A DNA stretch of 64,000 nucleotides, taken from NCBI GenBank assembly GCA_963766375.1, contig CAVXZG010000002.1, positions 1 to 64,000 of the forward strand, written 5' to 3'. Both the position numbers and the translations under genes were made by a program. Origin of the DNA: AC-32 sp963766375. Its GTDB lineage: Bacteria; Actinomycetota; Thermoleophilia; Gaiellales; Gaiellaceae. Below the pieces are notes generated by a model, which saw only the letters and a list, made by a program, of their open reading frames with translations, did not search any database and was not told the DNA's origin. This document shows, in pieces, positions 7,708 through 18,297 of the stretch; position 1 is the first letter of the stretch; each line of letters begins with the position of its first letter.

Positions 7708-8970
7708 ATGGAGACCGAGCAGGCGCAGAGCGTCGACGCCGTTCGCACCGCGCGCGAGCAGTTCGTGCCTCGCGGGATCGCGACGACCGACTTCGTCGTC
7801 GCCCGGGCCGAGGGCGCCACGCTCTGGGACGCCGACGGGCGCGAGTACCTCGACTTCGCGGGCGGGATCGCGTGCCAGAACCTCGGGCACAACCCCGAGG
7901 CCGTCGTGCGGGCCGTGCACGAGCAGGTCGACCGTTTCCTCCACCAGTGCTTCATGGTCGGGATGTACGAGCCGTACGTCGAGGTCGCGCGCCGGCTCGA
8001 CGAGCTCTGGCCCGGCGAGACGGCGACCAAGACCGTGCTCGTCAACTCCGGAGCCGAGGCGATCGAGAACGCGGTCAAGATCGCCCGCGCGGCGACGAAA
8101 CGCCCGGCGGTCGTGGTCTTCGACCGCGCCTTCCACGGCCGCACCAACCTGACCATGGCGATGACCTCGAAGCTCGTCTACAAGCAGGGCTTCGGGCCAC
8201 TCGCGCCGGAGGTGTACCGCGCGCCCGCGCCCTACCCGTACCGCGGCGTCTCCACGGAGGATGCCCTTGCCGGGCTCGAGTTGCTTTTCAAGCAGGACGT
8301 CGACCCCCAGAGCGTGGCGTGCGTCGTGCTCGAGACCGTGCAGGGCGAGGGCGGCTTCATACCGATGCCGACCGAGTTCGTCCGCGGGCTGAAGGAGATC
8401 TGCGAGCGCCACGGGATCCTCTACGTCGCCGACGAGGTGCAGTCCGGCTGCGGGCGAACGGGCCCGGTCTGGGCGATCGAGCACCACGGCGTCGAGCCCG
8501 ACCTGATCGTCTCCGGCAAGACCCTGGGCGGCGGGCTGCCGCTCGCGGCGGTGACGGGCAAGGCCGAGCTGATGGACGCGCCGCACCCGGGCGGGCTCGG
8601 CGGGACCTTCGGCGGCAACCCCGTCTCCTGCGCCGCCGCCTGCGCCGTGCTCGACGCGTTCAGGGAGCCGGGCTTCCGGGAGCGCGCCGACGAGGTGGGC
8701 AGGCTCGTGCGCTCACGGCTCGACGAGATCGCCTCGGAGCATCCCGAGATCGGCGAGGTGCGCGGCCTGGGCCCGATGCTGGCGATCGAGTTCGCGGAGA
8801 AATCGGGCGATGCCTCGAAGGACGTCACCACCAAGGCCCGCGAGCAAGGGCTGCTGCTTCTCTCCTGCGGCCTCTACGGCAACGTGATCCGGCTCCTGCC
8901 GCCGCTCACCGCCACGGACGAGGAGCTCGAGCGCGGGCTCTCGATCCTCGAGCGCTCGCTCTCCGCCTAG
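7708..8970 (+). CDS. gabT: Class III aminotransferase, 4-aminobutyrate type
   Basis: A 420-residue PLP enzyme with LVNSGAEAIENAVKIAR (phosphate-binding), VLETVQGEGGFIPMP, the Asp of VADEVQSGCGRTG that holds the pyridine nitrogen, and the Schiff-base Lys in SGKTLGGGLPLAAVTG. This order and length match GabT/omega-amino acid transaminases, which move the amino group of GABA or similar amines to 2-oxoglutarate. Substrate preference is inferred. The ATG at 7708 begins just before the conserved N-terminus; the frame is open far upstream, but that part is antisense to the methyltransferase. Confidence 0.85.
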   Translation: METEQAQSVDAVRTAREQFVPRGIATTDFVVARAEGATLWDADGREYLDFAGGIACQNLGHNPEAVVRAVHEQVDRFLHQCFMVGMYEPYVEVARRLDELWPGETATKTVLVNSGAEAIENAVKIARAATKRPAVVVFDRAFHGRTNLTMAMTSKLVYKQGFGPLAPEVYRAPAPYPYRGVSTEDALAGLELLFKQDVDPQSVACVVLETVQGEGGFIPMPTEFVRGLKEICERHGILYVADEVQSGCGRTGPVWAIEHHGVEPDLIVSGKTLGGGLPLAAVTGKAELMDAPHPGGLGGTFGGNPVSCAAACAVLDAFREPGFRERADEVGRLVRSRLDEIASEHPEIGEVRGLGPMLAIEFAEKSGDASKDVTTKAREQGLLLLSCGLYGNVIRLLPPLTATDEELERGLSILERSLSA

Positions 8971-11133
8971 GCGGGCTCGGTCGCCTGGTCGGCCCGGACG
9001 CGGAGGACCTTCGCCGCCCGCTGCGGCAGCCACCAGTTCCAGCGGCCCATCAGGCGCATCAGCGACGGCACGAGCAGCGCACGGATCACCGTGGCGTCGA
9101 AGATGATCCCGGCCGCCAGCCCGATCCCGAACTGCTTGATGTCGACGCCCGGCCCGGACGAGAGCACGAAGAAGGCGAACATCAGGACGAGCGCCGCGCT
9201 CGTCACCAGCTTCCCCGTGCGCGCCAGGCCGAGCGAGATCGAACGATTCGTGTCGCCGGTCTCGTCGTAGGCCTCGCGCATGCGCGTGAGCATGAACACC
9301 TCGTAGTCCATCGAGAGCCCGAACAGGAACGCGAAGATCATCAGCGGGATCCAGGGGATGATCGACTGCGTGGCGTGCACGCCCCAGATCGTCTCGGCGC
9401 CGTGGCCCTGCTGGAAGATGAAGACGATGATCCCGTAGGCCGCAAGCAGCGAGACCAGATTGAGGATCACGGCCTTCAGCGGCAGCAAGAGCGAGCGGAA
9501 CGCGCGCGCAAGCAGGATGAAGGTCAGTAGCACGACGAAGCCGAGCACGTACGGGAAGTTCGAGTAGACCGCCGCGACGAAGTCGCGATCCTCGGCCGCG
9601 ACGCCGCCGAGAGTGCCGCCCGTGCCCGTCGAGCTCGGCGCGGACGCGCTTGATCGTGCTGCGCACCTCCTTCGTCGCTCCGTCGGTCGACGGGAAGGCC
9701 TCGACGAGGCTGTCCTGGCCCTTGACCCAGTCCGGCGGCGCCACGGCGCCGGCGACTCCGGGCGTCTTCTGCGAGCTTGACGACGATCGCCTCCCGGTTG
9801 GCACCGTTCTCGACGAGCACGACGAAGGGCTTCATCACGCCGGCCGAGATGCCCGCACTCGGCCAGGGCGGCGCGGCCGTCGATCGCGTCGCCGGTTGCC
9901 GGGGAAGTCCTTCGCCTGCGCCTCGCTCGGGTTCAGCTGCACCCCGTAGGAGACGAGCACGCCGACGATCACCAGCCCGACGATGGCCACAGGCCACGGG
10001 CGGCGAATGACGAAGTTCGCCCAGCGGCCCCAGGGGCCGTCCTCGGGATGTCCCTGGTCGACGAAGCGCTTCGGCAGCAGTCGCACGCTGTTGATCCGCG
10101 CGCCCAGGGTCGCGAGCAAGGCCGGTAGGAGCGTGATCGCCGTGATCACCGAGACCGCCGGGATCAGCATCCCGCCGATCCCGATCGAGCGGATGAACGG
10201 GAGCGGCAGCAGGACCATCGACAGGAGCCCGACGGCAACGGTCGAGCCGGAGACGATCACCGAGCGTCCCGCATGCGTCATCGTCTCGACGAGCGCGGTC
10301 TCGACGTCCTCGCCCTCGCGCAACTCGTCGCGGAAGCGGAAGATCATCAGCAGCGCGTAGTCGATCGCGACGCCGAGGCCGACGAGCGCGATCAGGAACT
10401 GGACGATGATCGAGACGTTGGTGACGTAGGTCAGGAGCCAGACGAGCGTGAAGGTGTTCAGGATCGACGCCAGGGCGATCGCGAGCGGGATCAGCACCGC
10501 CGGCAGCGTGCCGAAGACGAAGAACAGGATCACGAGGCAGCCGAGGCCGCCGATCAGCGCCTCGGTCAGCACGCTCGGCCCCTGGCCGCCGCCCGACGAG
10601 GCCTCGTAGATCGGGTCGCGCCCGGTCAGGTACGACTGGACGCCGGCGGGCGTCGCCGCCTTCATGCTCCGCGCGCACCTTCTTGATGTGCACCGTCGAG
10701 CTGAATCCCGGAGTGGCCGGGCGGGTAGATCTCGGCGAAGGTCGTGTGGCCGTCCTTCGAGACGTACGCGCGGCTGCCCGTCGACCAGTACGACGACGAG
10801 CGCGAGCCCGGGTTGACCTTGGCGGCTGCGACAACCGCCTTCTGGATCCCGGCCTGCTTCGTGATGTCGCCGTTGGAGTGGAAGACGACCACCAGGGGCG
10901 CCTGCTCGCCGGTGCCGAAGGCCTTCAGCGTCCGCTGGTTCGCCTCGTACGACGAGTAGCCGGGGATCGAGAAGCTCTCGAACCAGCGCTTCGAGACCTG
11001 GCCGGCCGAGAAGGCGCCGAAGATGCGTCAGGACGATCCAGACCCCGATCACGACGCGGCGGCGGCGCACGACCACGTGCGCCAGCCGCTCGAGCAGCGG
11101 AGTCTTGCCGGGTGCCGGACGAACGTCGCTCAT
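8967..11133 (-). pseudogene. MMPL/RND-family transporter with several frameshifts
   Basis: The N-terminus (MSDVRPAPGKTPLLERLAHVVVRRRRVVIGVW) and large conserved blocks are visible in alternating frames: PSVLTEALIGGLGCLVILFF, NVSIIVQFLIALVGLGVAIDYALL, and near the C-terminus PLMIFAFLFGLSMDYEVFML. Together they make a two-repeat RND transporter of the MMPL type, roughly 720 residues, which exports lipids or drugs using the proton gradient. At least four one-base shifts break it, in the first periplasmic domain (10,670-11,050) and again at 9,600-9,900. Its ATG overlaps the stop of the VOC gene. Confidence 0.75.
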
Positions 11134-11555
11134 TGTGGGACGGCCACCTCCTGCACCATACGCATATGGTTGCCCGACGGGTCGCGGAACCCGGCGTCGA
11201 CGCCGTAGGGCTGCTCCGTCGGCTCTTGCTGGAACTCGACGCCGCGGCCCTTGAGCTCCTCGTAGCTCGCGCGGCAGTCGTCGGTGTTGAAGAAGAGACC
11301 GCCGGAGGCGCCCTTCGCCATCAGCGCCATGATCTGGTCGCGAGTCTCCTGCTCGAACACGGGCGGGCCGGGCACGGCCATCAGGGTGATCCCGACCTCC
11401 TGACCGGGCACGCCGACGCTGAGCCAGCGGAAGTTGCCCATCTCGGGGACGGTCACGTCCTCCCGGAGCTCGAGGCCGAGCTTCTCGGTGTAGAAGGCGA
11501 GAGCCTCGTCCTGGTCGTGGACCCAGACCTGGACGTAGTTGAGCTGCTTCAGCAT
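11130..11555 (-). CDS. VOC-family protein (glyoxalase/bleomycin-resistance fold)
   Basis: A 141-residue protein with two beta-alpha-beta-beta-beta modules: LNYVQVWVHDQDEALAFYTE at the start and GLFFNTDDCRASYEELKGRG followed by DPSGNHMRMVQ. These are typical of the vicinal oxygen chelate family. Likely metal ligands are the first-module His/Gln region and the C-terminal residues near GNHM. The activity is not predictable. It sits between a regulator and a transporter with overlapping codons on both sides, so all three are probably one operon, perhaps for resistance to a small toxic compound (inference). Confidence 0.85.
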   Translation of the reverse strand: MLKQLNYVQVWVHDQDEALAFYTEKLGLELREDVTVPEMGNFRWLSVGVPGQEVGITLMAVPGPPVFEQETRDQIMALMAKGASGGLFFNTDDCRASYEELKGRGVEFQQEPTEQPYGVDAGFRDPSGNHMRMVQEVAVPQ

Positions 11556-12029
11556 GGTGATCCTCCGATTCGTAGTGCGGACGGCGGCGACGTTAGCCCG
11601 GCGTCCGGGGCGTTGTCTTCTCGAAAACTGCTGGACTGCGGACGCGCCCACGCGAGCTGCACGCACGTGGGGATCCGTGCCCGCGCAGCAGCCGCCGGGT
11701 GGGCGGCGCGGTAGGCCGTCGGCGAGAGGCCGTACGCCCGCCCGAAGCTCGTGGTGAAGGAGCCGACGCTGCGCAGCCCGACCGTCGAGGCAGATCTCGA
11801 CGATCGAGCGGTCGGTGTTGCGCAGCAGCGCCGCCGCGCGCTCGAGCCGCCGCGTGAGGAGGTACTGGTGCGGGGTCTCGCCGAAGGCGCGCCGGAACTC
11901 GCGGCTGAAGTGCGCGGGCGAAAGGTGTGCCGCTCGGGCGAGCGCGGGCACGTCGAGCTGGTCGCGGTAGCGGGCGTCCACGAGGTCCTTCGCGCGGAGC
12001 AGGTGGCGGGCGGCGGGAACGGTGTTCAT
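11549..12029 (-). pseudogene. AraC-family regulator, one frameshift
   Basis: The first frame (ATG 12029) holds an AraC double helix-turn-helix: VDARYRDQLDVPALARAAHLSPAHFSREFRRAFG and LERAAALLRNTDRSIVEICL. After that the sense moves to another frame, VGLRSVGSFTTSFGRAYGLSPTAYR. A one-base change near 11,783-11,790 is responsible. The corrected reading stops at 11549, overlapping the VOC start. It has only the DNA-binding domain, with no ligand domain. It is first in the operon with VOC and MMPL and likely controls it. Confidence 0.75.
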
Positions 12030-12035
12030 CGAGCG

Positions 12036-12605
12036 TTAGTCAGCCGGACGGTAGATGAGAATAACGACGCCGTCGGGGCCGACGGGCGTCGCCTCCGCCA
12101 GGCGCAGCTGCGTCTTGCCGACGCCGTCCGCGAACAGGCGCTTCCCGCTGCCGAGGACGACCGGGAAGACCATCAGCCGGTACTCGTCCACGAGGGCGTG
12201 CTCCATCAACGCCTTGACGAGCTGGCCGCTGCCGTTGACGAGGATGTCGCCGCCGTCGGCCTCCTTGAGCTTGGCCACCTCGCCGGCGACGTCGTCCTTG
12301 ATCACCGTCGAGTTGTTCCAGGAGGGCTCGCCGAGCGTGCTCGAGACGACGTACTTGGGCATGGTGTTGAACTTGTCGGCGAACTCGCCTTCCCTCGAGG
12401 GCCAGGCCGCGGCGAAGCCCTCGTAGGTGACCCGGCCTAGGAGGAGCGCATCGCTTCCCATCACCTCGTCGAGCTTGAACTTGTCCCCTTCGGGCCCGCG
12501 CTCGATCTGCAGGGCCCAGCCACCGTGCTCGTGGCTCTCCGACCCGCCCGGGTCTTCGAAGACACCGTCCAGCGTCACGAACTGCGATACGACGATCTTG
12601 CTCAC
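12036..12605 (-). CDS. RibD C-terminal/dihydrofolate-reductase-family protein
   Basis: A 189-residue DHFR-like protein: SKIVVSQFVTLDGVFEDPGG, LLLGRVTYEGFAAAWPSREG, YVVSSTLGEPSWNNSTVI and the NADPH-site strand DILVNGSGQLVKALMEHALVDEYRL. This small reductase family is related to the RibD reductase domain. The GTG start at 12605 has AGGAGGA five to six bases upstream, preferred over an upstream ATG. It lies head to head with another member at 12682, leaving 76 bases for divergent promoters. The physiological substrate is unknown. Confidence 0.85.
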   Translation of the reverse strand: MSKIVVSQFVTLDGVFEDPGGSESHEHGGWALQIERGPEGDKFKLDEVMGSDALLLGRVTYEGFAAAWPSREGEFADKFNTMPKYVVSSTLGEPSWNNSTVIKDDVAGEVAKLKEADGGDILVNGSGQLVKALMEHALVDEYRLMVFPVVLGSGKRLFADGVGKTQLRLAEATPVGPDGVVILIYRPAD

Positions 12606-12681
12606 GGCTCCTCCTCTGTCGAGATTCACGGATAAGACGGCCCGACCCGGCGAAACTCATCGGCATACAGTCTCAAGCACG

Positions 12682-13326
12682 ATGGGAAAGCTGGCGGTCG
12701 ATATCTCGATGTCACTGGACGGGTTCGTGGCGGGGCCGAACCCCACGCTCGAGCGCCCCCTGGGCGATGGGGGCGAGAGCCTGCACGAGTGGGCGCTTGC
12801 GCTCGAGAGCTGGCGGCGGCCTCACGGCCTCCCCGGCGGCGAGACCAACGCCAGCACCCAGGTCGTCGAGGAGGGGCTCGCGGCAACCGGCGCGGTCGTG
12901 ATGGGCCGGCGCATGTTCAGCGGCGGTGAGGGGCCTTGGGAGGACGACCCCAACGCGGACGCCTGGTGGGGAGACAATCCTCCGTTCCACGTGCCGGTGT
13001 TCATCCTCACCCACCACCCTCGCGAGACGGTGACCAAGGACGGCGGAACGACGTTCGCGTTCGTCACGGAAGGCATCGAGGCCGCACTCGAGGAGGCGCG
13101 AGCTGCCGCCGGCGAGAAGGACGTCCACGTGGCCGGCGGCGCCGCCGCAGTGCAGCAGTACCTCGCGGCAGGGCTAATCGACGAGCTCCAGATCAACCTC
13201 GCGCCCGTTCTCTTGGGCGGTGGGACGCGCCTCTTCGACGGGCCTCCCTGCGAGCTCGAGCTGATCAGGGTCGTCGAGGCTCCAGCCGTGACGCACCTCA
13301 AGTACCGCGTGCTCGGCCGATCCTGA
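12682..13326 (+). CDS. RibD C-terminal/dihydrofolate-reductase-family protein
   Basis: A 214-residue protein: MGKLAVDISMSLDGFVAGPN, VVMGRRMFSGGEGPWEDDP, VFILTHHPRETVTKDGGTTF and DVHVAGGAAAVQQYLAAGLIDELQINLAPVLLGGG. The last two blocks form the NADPH-binding part of the RibD-C fold. It differs from its divergent neighbour in length and insertions, so it is an old paralogue rather than a recent copy. It is followed closely by a GAF-domain gene. The substrate is unknown. Confidence 0.85.
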   Translation: MGKLAVDISMSLDGFVAGPNPTLERPLGDGGESLHEWALALESWRRPHGLPGGETNASTQVVEEGLAATGAVVMGRRMFSGGEGPWEDDPNADAWWGDNPPFHVPVFILTHHPRETVTKDGGTTFAFVTEGIEAALEEARAAAGEKDVHVAGGAAAVQQYLAAGLIDELQINLAPVLLGGGTRLFDGPPCELELIRVVEAPAVTHLKYRVLGRS

Positions 13327-13340
13327 CCTAGGCTGCGCAC

Positions 13341-13823
13341 GTGGGACCGACCTCGTTCGACCAGGCTGCTGCGAAGCTCGGCGCCGAGACGACCGTCCGC
13401 GGGCTTCTCGCCACCACCTGCGAGGAGCTCGTCGCGGTGCTCGACGCCACCGCGTGCGCCGTTTCCCGCGTTGTCGGCGACCTGCTCGTCGGCCTCGACG
13501 AGCACACGCTCTCCGGGCGCCCGCTCGAGTACGGGCACGAGTACCTGATCCCCGACTACCCCCTCACGAAGGAGGTGATCGAGTCGGGCCAGCCGAGGCA
13601 GGTCTCGCGGCTCGACCCCGATGCGGATCCGACGGAGGCGGAGCTACTGGAGAAGCTCGGCTTCGAGTCGCTATTGATGGTCTGCCTGCCCTCGGGCGGC
13701 GCCTGCTGGGGACTCGTCGAGGTCTACACCGAGAAGGGCGGCTTTCGGGACGACCAGCCGGAGCTCGTTCAGCGGCTGGCGGTGCTCGCGGGCGAGCGCC
13801 TCGAGCAGCTGGAGCGGCCCTAG
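13341..13823 (+). CDS. GAF-domain protein
   Basis: A 160-residue protein starting with GTG. The whole chain is one GAF-like domain: ETTVRGLLATTCEELVAVLDATACAVSRVVGDLL, then LIPDYPLTKEVIESGQPRQV and GFESLLMVCLPSGGACWGLVEVYTEKGGF. GAF domains bind small ligands or chromophores or serve as dimerisation modules; no output domain is attached. It may act through a partner protein. The ligand is unknown. Confidence 0.7.
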   Translation: MGPTSFDQAAAKLGAETTVRGLLATTCEELVAVLDATACAVSRVVGDLLVGLDEHTLSGRPLEYGHEYLIPDYPLTKEVIESGQPRQVSRLDPDADPTEAELLEKLGFESLLMVCLPSGGACWGLVEVYTEKGGFRDDQPELVQRLAVLAGERLEQLERP

Positions 13824-13843
13824 TTCTCTGCTAGCTTGGCCAC

Positions 13844-14029
13844 GTGCCGGATCGCTCCGCCCAGGCGTCCTACGAAGTCGTGTGCCCGCATTGCGGAAAG
13901 ACCTTCGAGGGGGAGCTCATGACGGGCGCGAGCGCCCCTCGCGCGCGGGGCTTCAAGTGCCCGCATTGCCGCCTGTTCGTCCCGTTCGAGCGCGCGAGCG
14001 GCGAGCCGCTCGGCGACGGCGCCGGCTGA
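13844..14029 (+). CDS. Small zinc-ribbon protein
   Basis: A 61-residue protein starting with GTG, with two knuckles, CPHCGKTF near residue 14 and CPHCRLFV near residue 39, that together form a four-Cys zinc ribbon. The rest is short and polar. Nothing indicates the partner. The gene lies between the GAF gene and the large glycosyltransferase with short gaps and may share their transcript. Confidence 0.65.
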   Translation: MPDRSAQASYEVVCPHCGKTFEGELMTGASAPRARGFKCPHCRLFVPFERASGEPLGDGAG

Positions 14030-14079
14030 CGCGGCATCCCTCGTTCAAGGGATAGGAAGCGCGTGCCGATAGCCGTCTC

Positions 14080-16166
14080 GTGGCAGTCGACGTACCCATT
14101 CCGCGGCCGGTCGCCCTCGCACGCGTCGCCGCCGTTCCGGCGCGCTTCGTGCTGGCCGGAATCGTTGCGGCCAGCTTTGCCGTCCGCTTCGTAGCGGCGC
14201 TCGGCCACACCACGCCGCTCTATTTCCCCGACGAGTACATCTACTCGGCCATCTCGCGGTCGCTGGCCGAGCACGGGCGCCCGCTGATCCGCGGCAACTC
14301 GGCGCACTTCCCCGCGATGATCGAGCCGCTGCTCGCTGCGCCGTTCTGGCTGACCCACAACGCGGAGCTGGCCTACCGCCTCACCCAGGCGGAGAACGCA
14401 CTCGCGATGTCACTGGCCGCGATCCCGGTGTACCTGCTGATGCGCCGGCTCGGCAGCGGCCCCTGGGCAGCGCTGGCGGCCGCGGCGCTCACCGTCGCCT
14501 CGCCGGATCTCTTCTTCTCCTCCTTCATGCTCGCGGACGCGATCGCCTACCCGCTCGTGCTGGGCGCCGTCTACCTCGGCGTCTGCGCCCTCTCGCAGCC
14601 GAGCCGCGGCGCCCAGCTCGGGTTCGCCGCGCTGGCGGTGCTAGCGACCTTCACGAGGATCCAGTACGTCTTCCTGCCGCTGGTCTTCGTCGCGGCGGCC
14701 CTCGTGGTCGAGCGCGGCTCCGTGCGCTCTGTCTGGCGGCGCTTCCGGCTCTCCGTGCTCCTGTACGCGGCGCCGCTCGCGTTCGCTGCAGCGCTCGGCC
14801 CGCGCCGGCTGCTCGGCTACTACTCCGGCGTCGCCGACCTGCACGTGCGGCCGGGCGCGATCGTCCACTGGCTCGGGACCGACTCGATGCTGCTCGCCTA
14901 CGCGGCGGGCTTCGCGCTCGTTCCCGGAGCGGTCGCGGGGCTCGTTTACGCGCTCTGGCGACCCCGGTCGCGCGAGGAGAGCGGGCTCGCGGCGCTCTCG
15001 GTCGGGCTGCTGCTCGGTCTCTTCGCCGAGGCAGCGCTCTACGCGACCAACGGCTCCGATCGCTTTCAGGAGCGCTACCTGATGATTCTGCTGCCGCTCG
15101 TCTTCCCCGCGTTCTGGCTGTGGCTGCGCCGAGGCCGGCCGGCCCCTCGCGTGGTCGCCCTCGCCGCGCTGGCGCTGCTGGTGCTCTCGATGCGTGTCCC
15201 TCTCTCCGGATACACGGTCGGCGACGCCAAGCAGGACTCGCCGTTCCTGCTCGGCATCTTCCGGCTCGAGAAGGCCGTGGGCATCGGCGACGGCTCGCTG
15301 GCGGTGGCGCTGGTCGCCGCCGCGCTCGCCTGCGTCGCGGCGGGCGCCGCCTTCCGCGCGCGCCTTGCCTACGTTGCCGTCGCCGCGACGCTCGTCGCGT
15401 CCTGCGCCGTCTCGGTCGGGGCGGTCTCGTTCGACCACCGCGTCGTTCGGACTGTGCGCACGACCCTGCTGCCGGCCGATGCACGCTGGATCGACCACGC
15501 GGGTCTCGGGCCGGCGACGCTGATCCAGACTCCGGCCACGCCTCATGCCCGCGCGCACGAGCAGCTGTTCTGGAACCGCTCGCTCGAGCGGATGCTCCTG
15601 CTCGACCAGGCTTCTCCGATCGACGCCTTCGCCTCGCCCCAGGTGCGAATTGCGCCGGACGGACGGCTCGTCTCCGGTGGCAAGACCGTCCGCGGCCCGC
15701 TTGTGATCTCGAACTTCGCGGTTCGCGCCCGCCTCGCGGGTGCCGTCGCGGTGGCGCGCGGTGCCGACTACGAGCTCTGGCGCCCGCTTGGAACGCCGCG
15801 CATGGCGATGTTCGTCGGCGGCCTGTACTACGACGGCTGGCTCGCCAACAGCGGTCACATCACGCTCTGGCCGGCCCGCGACGGCCGCGTCGAGGGAACG
15901 TTCAGGCTCCCGCTCTCGCTACCGGCCGGAACGCAGCGAACGGTGCTCCAGCTCCGGGGGCCGGGAGTGAACCGGCGCGTGGTCGTCAAGCCGAGGCAGC
16001 ACGTGGTCGTCGAACTGCAGGTCTCGCACAAGGGGCCGTGGACGCTGGCCTTCCACACGAACCGTCCCGGCTATCTCCAGCCGGACGAGCGCCCGATCAG
16101 CGTCCAGGCGCAGCTGCCCACCTTCAGCGGCAGCTTCTGCGGCACCGCGCCTCCCGGCGCGCTCGC

Positions 16167-16170
<4 letters not shown>
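14080..16170 (+). CDS. ArnT/PMT-like (GT39/GT83-type) membrane glycosyltransferase
   Basis: A 696-residue polytopic protein beginning with GTG. After the first membrane helix comes YFPDEYIYSAISRSL (D51-E52), the extracytoplasmic acidic motif of GT-C enzymes that use polyprenyl-phosphate sugars. About eleven or twelve helices follow, then an extracellular beta-rich domain from about residue 450. It probably transfers a sugar to a cell-surface lipid, protein or glycan; donor and acceptor are unknown. It ends convergent with the primary sigma factor gene, overlapping by 4 bases. Confidence 0.75.
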
Positions 16171-17261
<1,091 letters not shown>

Positions 17262-17296
17262 TGGACCTCCGGCTTTTAGTCTCGCGGCTGGCTTTT

Positions 17297-17340
17297 CGAC
17301 CTACCTAGAAACGAAAGAGCCGGATCCCATCCCCCGGCTC
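17297..17340 (-). terminator. Rho-independent terminator between asparaginase and sigA
   Basis: A perfect 7-bp stem (GAGCCGG at 17317-17323 with CCGGCTC at 17334-17340) has a 10-base loop and, read on the minus strand, is followed by TTTCGTTTC. It lies 55 bases beyond the stop of the asparaginase gene and upstream of the sigA start. Its place suggests that sigA has its own promoter or is expressed by read-through. Confidence 0.6.
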
Positions 17341-17394
17341 ACCTCCCTGCGGACCGGATGTTACACGCGGAATCGCAAATTCGAAACAATTTCT

Positions 17395-18283
17395 TTACAG
17401 GCCTGACACGGTTCCCGCCGCCTCTCCATGCGAGTTCCGGAGCGTGACCTCGGCGAAGGCGGGCAGGTCGAGACCGAACTGGGCGCCGAAGACCGCGAGC
17501 GCAGGGCGCAGCGCACGCGAGTTGCCATCCGCAACCTTGACCGCCAGGCCGATCCCGCCGGAGGAGGCGGCGCACATCAGGCCCTCCGCGCCCGCCCTTC
17601 GCAAGCCACTCCGGCTGGGCGCGCATCAACTCGGTGTCCGTGGCGCCTTCGCCGCCGATCAGCACGGGCCGGGCCCGCATGGAGGAGGCGATTCGGTCGC
17701 CGCCTTCAAGCCCCTCGAGCCTCGAGAACGCGAAGGCGGCCCGCTCGAGCGGGACGCCGAAGCAGACGACGCCGCAGCCGTCCAGCCCGGTCGCGACCTC
17801 GCCCGGCTCGACCTCGGCGGCGCGGGCGACCTCCTCGAGCAGCGCGAGCTGGAGCGGATGGTCAGGCCGCCGGTAGCCCTCGACCGGCCAGCCGTGCGCA
17901 CGGCAGACGGCGATCATGCCCGCGTGCTTGCCGGAGCAGTTGTGGAAGACCGGCTCCGGCGGCCGTCTGTCCTGGAGCCCGCAGTCGAGCTCGTCCTCGC
18001 TGCCGCCGGTGGCCGTGAGCAACCGTCGCACGGCCTCGACGTGCTCCGGGGTGCCGAAGTGCGACGCGGAGGCGATTGCGAGCTCGTCTTCGCTCAGGTT
18101 CTCGTACGCGCGCGCGAGGGGTAGCGCCTGCAGAGGCTTCGCCGAGGAGCGCAACGAGGCGACCAGCGCCGGATCACCCGCCTCGGCCACGACCGACCCG
18201 TCCTGGACGGCGATCGCGTGAACCTCGTGGACGCATTCGACGATCTCCCCGCGCCGCACGGCTACCCTGAGCGGCTCAGCCAT
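17395..18283 (-). pseudogene. Asparaginase II family (PF06089-type), one frameshift
   Basis: The frame from ATG 18283 gives MAEPLRVAVRRGEIVECVHEV, SSAKPLQALP, VFHNCSGKHAGMIAVCR and ATGLDGCGVVCFGVPLE, all typical of the asparaginase II family. Near 17,597 an extra base moves the sense to a frame giving AEGLMCAASSGGIGLAVKVADGN and ending at 17395. The protein is otherwise complete (about 295 residues). The family hydrolyses L-asparagine to aspartate and ammonia. The shift is a duplicated base in a G/C run, so probably a sequence error. It is divergent from the fpg gene. Confidence 0.8.
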
Positions 18284-18297
18284 GGCCGGGAGCGTAA

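Noticed and set aside
14641..15858. 405-codon minus-strand frame opposite the glycosyltransferase
   Set aside because: Arg/Glu/Gln-rich reverse-frame text typical of GC-rich shadows; no motif, no start site.
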